Under the pieces are notes generated by a model. It made no database searches. It was not told where the DNA came from and saw only the letters and a program-made list of their open reading frames with translations. From Parachlorella kessleri (Eukaryota; Chlorophyta; Trebouxiophyceae; Chlorellales; Chlorellaceae), in the NCBI GenBank assembly GCA_001598975.1, contig BBXU01000566.1:1-35611 (forward strand): DNA of 35,611 nt, written 5' to 3'. Both the position numbers and the translations under genes were made by a program. Of this stretch, positions 22,111 to 33,034 are shown piece by piece (position 1 is the first letter of the stretch; the number at the start of each line of letters is the position of its first letter).

Positions 22111-23494
22111 TCATCCATATTGAATGCACCAGGAGCAGTCCTCGCCAAACATGATGCTGAGGATAGCAAATCCATCGGCTTGCAGCTCATCGGCAGCAGA
22201 GGCGCACTCATCACTAATTTCGTCCATCTCCCAGGTCCCATCTAAGAAGCGGACAAACCACTCCCCGTTGGGACCAGTGGCTAGCTGCTCAACCCCAGGC
22301 AAGGAATCCGGCCGCTCGTCCAGTATGTCTTGTAGCCCCGCGGGAAGGCCTTCCCAGCTGGAGGTGCCGTCCTCCCACAGCACGTACCACCCATCATTGG
22401 GCGTAAACGCCAGCAGCTGGACGCCGATGCCGTCGTCGAAGGCCTCACAGAGCGCCTCACGCATGCTGCTGGGCCCGGCGTGCTCCCAGTCCCCATCAGT
22501 GAACTGCAAATATGAAGAAGCGTGCCATTCACTGCCCAGACAGCACAGGGCTTGAAAACCGGTGCACATCTCGGCCCAAGCATCAAACAGCTATGCCCCT
22601 GCTTACAAGTCATTTTGCTCTGCATTGCTTGGTGACAGGAGCAGACTGTAAATGCTCAAGGCCGTCCTACGCCAGCATGCCCTCCCCCCCCCCTCCCATT
22701 ATACAGACACCCGCACCCCCCATACCACCCATGCAGAGATCTGTGGATCCTACCTGGACAAAGTATGAGTCGTCTGGGCCAAGCGCCACATAATCTACTA
22801 AAGGCTGGTACGCCTGCCGCCCCAGCAATGCGTTGGACAGCTCCCAGGGCACGCCAGCCCACCAGGCCCTGCCATTCCGTTCAACAACACAGTACCCTGA
22901 ACCTAGGGCCAGCGTGGTGCTTGTCTTATTGTTCCACCCGCTCATCAGCTGCTCCTCTAGCTCGTCTGACCCCAGCTGGCAGCATATGCCCGCAAGGCTG
23001 GCTTGCTGGCTGGGCTCTGCCAGCTGCAGGCTGTGCCGCCGATAGTAGCCAACACCTACAGCACCCAGTAAAAGCCATGAGGAGCTCAGCAAGTCAGCTT
23101 GCGCAAATACAGCCTTGGATAGAAGTGCAGGTGCAACGTTGAAAAGCCAGACCATCACTGCAAGGTTACAGACCTGAAGTAGTGGTTTCAGGGCACCACC
23201 CTGCAGTAGCCAAAAAGACGACGCATAAATCACACCGAGCTCACCTGTATGGACTCTTGGGTCTTGGAATATTTTTCGCAGGTTGTTCATTGACTGGTTG
23301 CGCCGGAAGAGTTGGGTCTTCCCCCGTATCGGGTGATTCAGGCAGGTGCCGATTGTGCCAGTGGTGTAGTATACGTTCACACGGTCGTTACCACGCTTGA
23401 ACCCTATGACATAGCTCTCATAGTTACACTGCACCTCATACCAACCAAACTCCTGGGCCAACCAGCGCACTTGCTCCACGTCTAGAGCAACCAT
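22111..23494 (-). CDS. Uncharacterised protein with about 40-residue propeller-like repeats, copy B
   Basis: Three exons (23494-23245, 23055-22754, 22503-22111) join in phase to 314 residues. The start at MVALDVEQVRWLAQEFGWYE is inferred; the frame is open further upstream. Residues 1-85 form one domain with GFKRGNDRVNVYYTTG, TCLNHPIRGKTQLFRRN and FQDPRVHTGVGYYRR, a motif set I have seen in unnamed algal proteins but cannot tie to a function. From about residue 125 there are four to five repeats of about 40 residues with the core A-x-GP-N/D-x-x-W/Y-F/Y-V-x-F-x-DG-x-W: LGPDDSYFVQFTDGDW, FTPNDGWYVLWEDG, TGPNGEWFVRFLDGTW and a partial last one, MFGEDCSWCIQYG. Tryptophan and Asp-Gly spacing suggests a beta-propeller or beta-sandwich. 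No signal peptide or membrane segment is seen. A near-identical neighbour lies 2.0 kb downstream (copy A). Confidence 0.72.
22684..22692. repeat. Short poly-C tract in copy B intron 2
   Basis: A run of nine C, homologous in position to the 37-base tract in copy A. Confidence 0.7.
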
Positions 23495-24845
23495 GGGCAG
23501 GCCCCAGCATAAGCTGGTGCCAGAGTTGCCAGAAGGAGTAGCACATGCCACAAAAGGTGATCCGCCGGCCAGACTGGGCCCACTGACGTGCACATGCCAT
23601 CACCAAGATGCCCCAGCATGTCTCAGCATGAGGCGCTAAGCCATCAATCCAAGGTAAAGAAGCTTCGCGAAGGCTCAAGCCTTGCCAAACTCCCCATGTC
23701 TTTTCGTGCACGACCCACACGTTCGTTGGTGATACATAATGGTGACTGTCAGTTTGTTGCTGAGCAGCACTCTTATGCGTACGATTCATCTCTTGGCCGT
23801 CAGTATTGAGCACTGAACGCGGCGTCAGAGTGGCACAAGGGGTATTGCGGCCACATCCACAGTGCGGACTGCTGTGGCAACACTGCCAGCAACGCTGATA
23901 ATATAGAGACTTGCTAAGCGGAGTAGGTGTGAAGGGGTTGATTATAAACGAGGTTATGGGAAGTTATATGTAGGAAGTGGAACACAGCGCAAGCAGGGGA
24001 TGTTTTAGCCAGATGTTTCACTCAAACCGAGAAAGGAGCAAGCAACGGCAAACATAAAATCAAGCAAACCCTTTGACAAGGTCCCAGGGCAAAGAGGTAA
24101 CAAAATCATGGGCTGGTAACTATGCCACTTTATTGGTCAATCGATCCGGCCTGCTTGCCTGCCTGCCTGCCTGCAGAAGGTACCAAATCCCAAACACTTA
24201 TAACAAGGCTGCTGCCTAAAACCTAGCCTATGCTCTGCTACCTAGTAAATTGTATATTTGTCCACAGCTAGATGAAGCACTTGCACCTGGGAGGTGGACA
24301 TCAATGCGGCATAGAGTCACTATTATGCTGTCTGCCTACTTACCACCTGCCTACAAATCCTAGCTGCTAAGCTAACCTGCCGTACGATGCACACACTGCA
24401 GCGCTGAAAACGCACGAGCTGTTTCTTAATGTCAAGCAACTAGCTGCACACTGCTGCCTGACGCTGCCTATAATATTGGCTCATACCTACCTAGGCCAAA
24501 CATCCTAAGTTGCTGTAGAGCACCCCCACGTGGAGGTTGCCCAAACACAAATGGAAGGTAGCGCAAGAACACGGCACCATGCATGCCCAATAAGCATGTA
24601 CTGGGTGGCAGCTAGTAAGTGCAGTCAGGCCTAACAGCGGTGTGGACCGAAGTTCACGAAAACAGTTCAGATAGGAGGCTAATTGCCTCCCAAGGGGCGT
24701 CATAGGAACGTTCAAATGCCGGCAGCAAGCAAACCCTGTGCCACTCGCCGCACTTGAAGCAGTACCGGTGTTCTTACCACTCACCATCAGTGCGCTTTTA
24801 TTTGCTCCAGTTCTTATTTGTATAGTGGCAACCCACCCCTGTGAC
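23495..24845. other. Spacer upstream of copy B, no gene seen
   Basis: This 1.35 kb stretch holds the copy B 5' flank and the 3' flank of the Asn-rich gene. A small TGCC tetranucleotide array lies at 24155-24174. Open frames here (for example 24491-24991 on the minus strand) have no splice or family support. Confidence 0.35.
24155..24174. repeat. TGCC microsatellite
   Basis: About five TGCC units in a row in non-coding sequence. Confidence 0.8.
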
Positions 24846-27800
24846 TCACTGCCGGGAGGCCTTGGCCAGCTGGCTGAGCTTGAGCAGGGCGGCTTGCATC
24901 TCTGCATGGCATAGGAGGGAGCGTGACCCACCGACCGCCCCACCAGGCTGCCCTGCTGGTATTTGCAGTTTGACAAGCCCAATAGTCCCACCCCGTCCTA
25001 TTCCTGCCAAGTGGCATCAAGCAACTGCCACATGGCTACTGCACAAGTGCGCCCACCTTTCACACTCAGCGCTTGGTCACGGAGTCCCCCATGCGCCACA
25101 CAGCAACCTATCCAGCCCAGGGTAGCAGCAACACTGCCAGCACACTGGACCAAACCTCCTAGCTAGCTAGCACCTCCGTCCCTCCCTCCTAGTGTGCCGC
25201 ACTCTTACTCGAGGAGCTCAGCCCTGGTCCCCCCGCCTGCGCCTACCTGCCGACATCTGCACCGGCAGCTCCAGGCACACCAGGCTTGTGAGGTCGCCCG
25301 TCAGCAGCGGCGTGGCGATGGTTTGGTTGTGGTAGTTGTTGACCACGTTGATGGTGACGGGGGGGTCGCTGGAGGTGTACTGGTTCACCACCTGCACCTG
25401 GCCGTTGTCCTGGGCAACCTGGTTGCCCTGCCCGTTGCCGGTGTTGGTGCTGCACAGGCGGGCAGGGGCCGGGGGCGCGTTCATCAGTTGGCGCTGCTAT
25501 CTGGTTCACTGGCAGCACCGGCAAGGCTTGCTGTGGTAGCTGTCGCTCGACGGACCAGCACTTACAAATAGCTGAGCAACGGTGGGCACCAAAGGGCAGC
25601 TGTGCCGCAGCATGCATATATGCATGCCTAGCCCAGGCACAGGCAGGACGGGCGGCGATTGCCTACAGGACGGTCTACCGTGACTGAGTTGTTGCCACCC
25701 GCCACTCACTCAAAGCTGGTCGTGTTGTAGTTGGTGGTGTTGTGGATGTTGGTCGTCTCAGCGTTGAATGAGTCTGCAGGCAGGCAGGCTAGGCAACATT
25801 GGTATCGGCCAGAGGTGAAGCCTCTGAACAGTCCTTGCTACTGGGTGGCCCGCTCGTAGACCACCATATTGATGCAAGTGGCGGCGAACCTACATGCCCT
25901 GCAAAGCCAAACGTCCGAGCCAGTTCAAGTACGCACCACCGTAAGACTGCGTACACAAAGGGGTGGGGGGCGTGCCAAGGGTTCCATGATAACCAAGCAA
26001 CCAGCACATGACCAGCTGCACCCAAGTTGAGCACGCACCTTTGACCTGGATGTTGTTGTCCTTCTCGTTGACGGACAGGCTAGGGTTGCCTCCCGCATTA
26101 ACGGTGCCGTTTGTGGCGATGCAGGTGCTGCCCGTGCAGTCGCTGGAGGAGGCCCCTGCAGCACCAGAGGCTGTCTGGGCGAGTCACAGCTGTCGGAACA
26201 AGTAGGTCACCCAAAATCAACCAGCACAAAGCTTGCACACTGTCAGGCGTGCCACGAGTGGGCTCCTGTGAGGACCAGTCTAACAGTGAGACACAGTGTT
26301 GGTTTGGTGGCTTCAACAGGCCGTGCGGTCGTCGCCAGTGCTACTGTGCTTGCCAGAACGACTCTGTGCGTCTTGCTTCCATCTAGCTGGGTGCTCTCAC
26401 CTGCGGCCCCAGCAGCAGCACCAACGGCCCCGGTGTCACCACCGGCCCCTCCCACCACTCCGCTGTTGAGGGAGGTGCCGGCGCCACCAGACACAGTGGC
26501 GTTCGTTCCCGAGGCCACAACCTACATAGAGCGCCGTGAAACGGTGAGAATGCGCAATACGGGCTTGTTGGCTGACGTGCATGTGGGATCCATGACCCCC
26601 CCTTAAATCTTGTGGTTTGTGGGCATAGTACATCCTGGCTTATTGTTGGCCTCATTTGGGGGACTCACGGCAGCATGGTCAGGTGGCGGGACGCTGTTAG
26701 ACTAGACTAGACTAGCAAGTGGGATTTAAACAGCCAGGCAGGGTAGCGTGGCAAAAAACGGACCTGACTGGGGTGTGTAGCTCATTCGGGCAACTGCTAG
26801 CAAGAAGCATCATGCGTACAGCGCAACACATGTTGCTCCCGCTTCACCCACCCACCTGGCTGGGGTTGCCGCCAGCCAGCAGCATGCCGTTGGGGTTGCC
26901 AGAGCTGCTGTCAGCCACGCCGGTGCCGTCGTTGTCGTTGTGCTGGCCGTTGTCGTCCATGCTCACCGCATTGTTGGTGGGTGCGTTGAAGGAGCCAGTG
27001 TTCCTGCAGCATGCGATGGGACGAAGTGGCGGTAAGGCTGCTAGACAAACGAGGGGAATGCACGTGAGAGCTGACCAGAGTCGAGGTGAGGGTGACCAGA
27101 GTGGGCCACGCTTGAATTTTGGTAGCAACAAAGCACCACTGTGCATTGCAGGGCAAGTCTCAGTTGCTACCAGCCATGTGGCAATCTTTCATGAAACTCA
27201 CGTGACCCCCGTGTTGCCATTGCCTGCATTGGCCACCGTGCCGACGTCGTGGGCGTTGGTGGTGCCCCCGGTGGTGTCGACAGCTTGCGCTGTGGAGTGG
27301 GTGGAGTTGCTCTCCTGCTTGGTGGACCCAGAGTTGCCAGCTGGAATTGCTGCTGCGTCAGGAGAGGGGGTTGGCTGGCCAGGAGAGGGGGAGGGGCTCT
27401 CGGTCCCCACCCCAATCTCGATGTCGGTGTTGGTGGTGTTCTGCTGGACGATGGTGGTGGTCTGCATGGGGGCGGAGGTACACACAGACGATAAGGAGAC
27501 GGAATAGGTGTGTGGGCACAAACTAGACTCCTGTCCTGCACTGCGCTGCCCCCAATCTGCCGGTGTACTACAGTAGGCAGGCTACACAATGAACCCTGCA
27601 GAACAGAGGGTTCTGGCAAGTCAATCTATTTGACCCTAGGTCCTGGCTGCTAAGGCATCAACTCAAAGTTGGTGTTCTTGCCAAGCGTCACTGAATCTGC
27701 ATGATACTAGACGGCTGCATAGTACATGCCCCTCATTTCTTTGCTGATGAAGGCAGCCCTGAAAGCACTGCCAGACTGAGTTGCCTTCCTAGCCCTGAGG

Positions 27801-29074
27801 ACAGGCAGGGTTACCACACACTTGGCCTGGCTGCCAACCTGGGCCTCTCACACACCCACGCACCTGGTTGACGGGACTCTGAGGGCCGCCGATTGCCCCG
27901 ATGGTGATGTTGGTGTTGGTGTTCTGAGAGGTGCTCCCACCACCGATGTACATGCTGTTGCCGCCGGCGGAGGCATCAATGGCTCCTGCGGCAGGAGTGA
28001 TAGCCAGGGCCCAGTTCATCTCCGTGGGGTTGCAGACATCTCTTCGAGTACTCCTGCTAGATGCCCGGGTATCAGTCCATAAGCTATAGAGCTGGCCAGA
28101 ATTTGGTGTGAGGCAGGAATCTAGTCTAGTCTAACAGCGTACTGCCACAATACCATGCTGCCGTGAGTCCCCCAAATGGGGCCAACAAAAAGCCAGGATG
28201 CATTATGAGTGTGTGAGGCAGGAGAACAGCTGTGATAGGGTCGCGAAGTTCACGTTCCCCTGTCCAGCTGGCAAGCCTTCTGTTCTGACCTACTGCGGCA
28301 AGATATGCAGACAAGCGAGGCGTAAATGCACCTGTGCCGTCAGTGTCTGGGTGGTTGCCGTTATCGTCCATCAGCACGGCATTGTTTGTCACAGAGTTCA
28401 AGTCCCCATTGTTACTGCAGGTAAGGCAGGGCAACAGAGCGGTCATCAAATGAAGTCAGGCTCACGGCTGACGACTTGGTACAAGGGGTACACAACACGC
28501 TGCTGCCATATGCCGTCCTTGCAGTGTGTGGCGAAGAGCAGCACACCCTAACACTTGGATGTTGCCCAGAGCTATGCTAATATTCAGCAAGTATCAACCT
28601 GCACAGGCATGGCATGCATGCACAGGTTGCGCTGATAGCCACTTACGTGACGCCAGTGTTGCCTGCCCCCTGGACTGCCTGGGTCCCAACATCTCCAGTG
28701 GTGGTGTCGCCAGGGGTGCTGTTGACAACTTGGGTGTTGACGTAGGTGGAACCAGAGCTGTTCTCAGTGGCGCCCTTATCCTGCATTTGGTGGAAGCAGG
28801 AGTCTAGCTGAACGTTGGAGAGTCTTCTGTCTTACAAGCCAGCAGGCTGGCAGATGCCCCATGTTAGCCTGGTTGGGGACAGGAGAGCTGCCCACTGGAG
28901 CCCCAAGCGTTAGGCAGCTGAGCCCTCGGGCTCCGCAGTCAGACGGTTGAGCAGTGAGACGAAGTTTTCAGTGTTTACCTGGAAGATGCGGCGGCTTGAG
29001 CCACCCAGTGCCAGCACAGGAGATGGCAGGCAGCCAGCCAGCAACATCATGCAAAGGAGAGCCCGAGACATCAT
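24846..29074 (-). CDS. Secreted Asn/Thr/Gly-rich modular protein, unknown function
   Basis: Eleven exons (29074-28979, 28780-28647, 28414-28332, 28039-27864, 27461-27202, 27003-26856, 26521-26401, 26170-26039, 25773-25710, 25449-25247, 24901-24846) join in phase to 490 residues. The start gives a signal peptide, MMSRALLCMMLLAGCLPSPV followed by LA. The mature chain is rich in Asn, Thr, Gly, Ser and Val, with many N-glycosylation sequons (NTT, NST, NSS, NAT, NIT, NQT) and short beta-prone stretches such as VTINVVNNYHNQT, NTNTNITIGAIGG and TTIVQQNTTNTDI. Exons 2-3 and 5-6 are duplicates: both pairs carry DVGT...GNTGV, then TNNAV-x-MDDNG-x-H-x-D-x-DGTG, with the same internal splice phase. Exon 8 has a Cys pair (DCTGSTC). 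No membrane anchor is seen. It could be a cell-wall, matrix or adhesive protein, by inference only. The acceptor of exon 4 is the weakest junction. Confidence 0.72.
26623..26715 (+). mobile_element. SINE-like element with GACTA tail, best copy
   Basis: It lies in the intron between exons 6 and 7 of the Asn-rich gene, opposite to the gene. It begins GCATAGTACATCCTGGC, has a box A-like TGGCTTATTGTTGG, GGCAGCATGGTCAGGTGGC in the middle, and ends CGCTGTTAGACTAGACTAG with about three GACTA units. The variable-length tail is typical of LINE-mobilised SINEs. No long open frame and no inverted termini are seen. Confidence 0.7.
28121..28209 (-). mobile_element. SINE-like element in an Asn-rich gene intron
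   Basis: It lies in the intron between exons 3 and 4, in the same sense as the gene. On the plus strand it starts with two to three CTAGT units (CTAGTCTAGTCTAACAGCG), then TACTGCCAC, CATGCTGCCGTGAGTCCCCC, and ends AAAAAGCCAGGATGCATTATG. It is the closest relative of the 26623 copy. Confidence 0.7.
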
Positions 29075-30764
29075 CTGCGCACACCCAGCGGCCACAGCAA
29101 GGTACCATTCCTGCGCTAATCGTTTAGATCCTCCTTGTCAGATCAAGAGATTTAAGCAGATCGGGCCCTTGCCTGTGAGCGCCGAGCCATCAGAGTGCCA
29201 GGGTGTGGGTTGTCGGACTATGAAAGTTCAATAGATGCGGCAGTGAGGATGTATGCAGAAAATGACCGATCACTAGCGACGATGTGCTCTCTTATCGGTC
29301 TAGGCGCCACGAGCGCGCCAGGGGTAGGAATATATCAGGCTAGACCAGACTCAGCCGAGCCGGCCGGCGACGGCCTGGACGGCAGATAATCGACCTCACT
29401 CTAAGTACGAGCTTAACGTGCACACCCGTTAGATATCTCCTGTCGATGCCAGATCTGCGTCGTGCAGATAGGTGGGCCATCGTACAGTACCATGGGGTTT
29501 TGTTATGGTGACAGGCAGTGCAAACAGAGAGGAGGTGTGTTACACTGTGCTGGCAGAGTTAGATGCAAGGTTTGCTTTGGGTTTGCTTACGTCTCCTTAG
29601 ATCACTCAGATAGGCTCACGTGTGGCAGACAATCCAAACAGAGAGCAAGTAGGCTGAAGTTGCTTACAGAACTGGTTGCAAGGTCTGCTCTGAGCCCTGC
29701 CTGAGTTCTGAGCCAGTAGGTCTTTCCCCCACGCACCCCAGGATAGGGGGACAGCCAGTGGCCCCTAAAGGGTGGAGATAGCTACATACTGACGGGAGTA
29801 ATGCAAGAACGCTGTTCCAAGGGTGGCAGGTTGCGGCCACAAGAGTCGTATAGTTGACTGCTGCACTTGCCAGTGCGCAGGTACAGATGCTTGGGCTTCC
29901 TCCCTGAGCTTTACACCTCAAGCTTATTAGCTGCCATAAGAGCCACACAGGGAACGTGTCCTGTCAACATAAACTTGATCGGCATGCTGTAAGCCGTCTC
30001 TGGTGGCTCCAGATATCTGACTCAACAAGCTAGAAATCGTTCCAAAATAGGGACCAAGCATCGGCAGAATCGGGTGACGCACACAATGTACAGACCTCAA
30101 CACAAAAAGAGCTACGGCACTGCTGGTCCCTCTGCGGTGGACTGACAGCGCCCCCCCCTCGACAGCCACAGAGTGAGCCCACCAGCAGACAATTGCTCAA
30201 GGAAGGCATGGACGCTTAGGCGACATGGACAAGAGACACGGGAGCAATAGTACTTGCCTTCGTGTCAAGCGACGTTCAGGTCAGACAACTAGTGATCAGA
30301 CCGATCCCCCAAGCCACGAGTGAATACAGAGGGATGGAGGGTATTATTGCCTCACCCATTCAATTGCAGTCAAAGAACACTTGCTGGGCCCAACAGCGTA
30401 ATAGAGTACACCACTACTCATAACTAGTTCTCAGAGGTGAAGGTCAGTGCAGCGCCGCAGTTGCAAGGGCACAGCACAAGTAAGTTCAAGAGCCCGGTTG
30501 GCAGCGTCATTCATCCTTGTTCATTCGTAATATGGTGACACGTGTTCATGCGGAAACTCAAAAATCATATCTGATTGGTCAACCCACCACTACTGCGATT
30601 TACCCCGCTCGGGCGCACCTACAACATTTCGCCAAGACTAAGCCAAAACAATAGCTCTACAGTACAACTATGTCTACAAGGCAAAGCCAAGGGCCACCAG
30701 AATGTCCCGTCATCATCCGCTGGCAAGCCAAGGGTTACCATAACGCCCGTCAGCAGACGCTGGC
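29075..30764. other. 1.7 kb spacer, no gene seen
   Basis: It holds the promoter of the Asn-rich gene and the 3' flank of the ankyrin gene. Imperfect direct repeats containing CCAAACAGAGAG / GCAAACAGAGAG lie near 29519 and 29634. None of the open frames shows splice sites or recognisable domains, and I saw no tRNA or rRNA sequence. Confidence 0.35.
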
Positions 30765-32419
30765 TCATAGCAGGACGCCAAATGCAAGCACCCTCTGTGC
30801 TAGCTCGCCCGGAAGGTTCCAGCGGTTGAGGGCCAGCAACAAAGCCCTGGCCCACGGCAGCCCTTGCCTGGGTCCCGAGAAGGCCCCAGCCGCTTGCACC
30901 CACCTCCGCAAATGCTTGGCAGGCATGTGGCACTCCCCCGGCAGCAGCACCGCCAGCCAATCCCCTCGCACACCCGCTCCCAGGGCAGCCGCCAGCAGCC
31001 ATGTCTTGGCATCTGCGGTCAAGCCTGCTGCCCCGCCCAGCTGCAGCTGCGCCTGCAGGCTGCCAGCCTGGCCCAGCTCAGCAGCCAGCTGTAGCGGCAC
31101 CTCACACATGGCCCTGGCTATGCCCGGCTGCTTTGCTGCTAGCGTCAGCGCCGACCTGCCCTGGCTGTCTCTGGCAGCGGTGGGGTCCACGCCTGCTGCC
31201 AGCCAGCGCTGGACCCTGGGCAAGTCCCCCGCCTCCACTGCTGCTAGCAGCTCAGCTGCGCCACGAGCCGCCATGCCATGGTCCAGGGCTGCTCCCGCCG
31301 CTATCCAGCACTGCACAGGGTTACGATTGAAGGCACGCTGGTACACAGAGCACTGTGTTTGAGGCGGCAAGGGGGCACTGCGACTGTTGCTGCCAGCAGG
31401 GTTCGCATGAAGCTCACAAGAGTGGCAGCAACCTAGCAACGTCAAGTCACCCAAGACTTCAACAGGGGCATCCTCAACCTGAAGCAAGTGCAGGAGTCTC
31501 ATGTAAGCAGCAGGCTGTGTTGTTTCTCGATAGACTAGTCTCCACCTCTGGCTGCCCACTTGCCAGACATACCAACCATCGTGGTCCACAACCCCTTACC
31601 TGGACGGCTGTCAGCTCGCCACCCCACGCCTGGGCATACAACTCCTCGCAGCAGGGGCGCTCCAGGGTGGCACCTGCTGCCCGCAGCGCTCGCACCGCCG
31701 GCAGCTTGAGCATCACAGCGGCCTTGCGAAGCTCGGCCCCCAGCTGGGTCTGCTCCCAAGGTGAGAATGCCGCCCCTGCCCGCAGGAGAGTCCGAGTGAT
31801 GGACAGCTGGCCTGTGGAAGCTGCCTGGTAGAGAGGCGTGTGGGGTGGGGCGCATGCTGCCATCTGTGCCAGGGCAGCAGGCTGGCTGCTGTGCTTCCAG
31901 CGCGCCTCAGCACGCACAGCGGCCCTGCGGCCGCACAGCTGAGGGTCTGCGCCGCACTGCAGCAGCAGCTCCACGCTGCCTTGCCGCCCTGCTTGCACTG
32001 CTGAGCACAGGGGCGTGTCGCCCCAGTATGGGTTCTGAGAGTCAGGGTGGGCGCCGCTTGCCAGCAGCCGGGCGAGGAGGGCGGGGGTGGGCAGTGCAGC
32101 AGCCAAGTGGAGAGGCAGGTCGCCGCTGCGGTCTGGCTCACTGCATGGGTAGCCGCTGGCTAGTAGGAAGCTGACAAGGGCAGAGTCTCCAGCTGATACT
32201 GCATCGTGCACAGGGAACACCTCGGGCGCTACTGCTCCCTGCAGGCACAACGGAGTACTTAAGCTTGCTGCCAAGCCAGGGTTGCAAAGGTCCCTGACAC
32301 GTCCAATAGGCTTTGTAGGCGTGTCATAGCTTTGATTTTCAGGATACCTCAGGATCAGGGGTCTTGGAGGTCGTAGCCAGTGTGTGGCCCCTCCCCAATA
32401 TGGCGGCCATCCACTTCAT
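30765..32419 (-). CDS. Ankyrin-repeat protein
   Basis: Three exons (32419-32348, 32238-31600, 31337-30765) join in phase to 427 residues. The start ATG at 32419 opens a short first exon (MKWMAAILGRG). Ankyrin repeats mediate protein-protein contacts. Visible ones include FPVHDAVSAGDSALVSFLLA, DLPLHLAAALPTPALLARLL with ASGAHPDSQNP, TPLCSAVQAGRQGSVELLL with QCGADPQL, TPLYQAASTGQLSITRTLL with RAGAAF, AAELLAAVEAGDLPRVQRWL with AAGVDP, and a degenerate VPLQLAAELGQAGSLQAQL. The last about 60 residues (RRWVQAAGAF, ALLLALNRWNLPGELAQRVL) look helical and may be a SOCS- or F-box-like end, but I cannot confirm that. Exon 3 could instead begin at 31478, in frame, adding 47 residues between repeats; I prefer 31337 because it keeps repeat spacing. 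No signal peptide. Confidence 0.8.
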
Positions 32420-33034
32420 CAATAGCCTGCACTCGACCAAGCAGAGCGTAACTATACACCTTTTCTATATCCCAAGCGTCGAACCCTTGCAACCAAGCTT
32501 TTGCTGCGCGAGCTCACCCACGTGCAAGGTTCGGGCGTGTCCCGTATCGACAACACTGTGGAATGCAACGCCAATTGGCAACTAAACCAGCAACCTGGGC
32601 ATGGCACGCGGTTTCAAGTTGTCACGAGATCTTTTCGTATCTTCTCTGAGATTTTTGTGTGATCACACCAATTGATCACCGCTGACTGGCTTGATCTAGC
32701 CACGAGATCCGGTTGCTAGTTGATCCGTGATCACACAGACATATACAGAAGACGAGAGTACGCTCGCCACGGCAAGACATATCACAACTTCACAGGCTAG
32801 GCCCAGTGGTCCAAAGGGCAATACAAAGGCAACTGTGCAAGAGGCAAACCACTATCAGGATATGAGAAAACCCAGCAATAGCTGTAGAGCATGTCACCAT
32901 ATGGCCAACAATAGACCGCAAGGTCACCAACGCAACACTTAACGCACACACTAAGATAGACGCCTCATTTTGGCACCACGAGACGACCCTGCTACATGTA
33001 TGCAGAGGTTGAACAGTCAACCTCCTTGCCCCGC
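32420..33034. promoter_or_regulatory. Spacer upstream of ankyrin gene
   Basis: No gene is supported. It contains the ankyrin gene 5' flank, the 3' flank of the VPS13-like gene and a GATC-rich imperfect palindrome at 32656-32737. Confidence 0.35.
32656..32737. repeat. GATC-rich inverted repeat
   Basis: TGTGTGATCAC at 32656-32666 is the exact reverse complement of GTGATCACACA at 32727-32737. Between the arms are further TGATC/GATC words (near 32674, 32693 and 32721). The arms could pair into a hairpin with a 60-base loop, or be bound by a dimeric protein. Confidence 0.65.

Noticed and set aside
26719..27507. 262-codon plus-strand frame
   Set aside because: Antisense to exons 5 and 6 of the Asn-rich gene, whose splice phases and signal peptide support the minus strand.
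29075..29095. Seven extra residues before the Asn-rich protein start
   Set aside because: They would need a GTG start; the ATG at 29074 already gives a good signal peptide.
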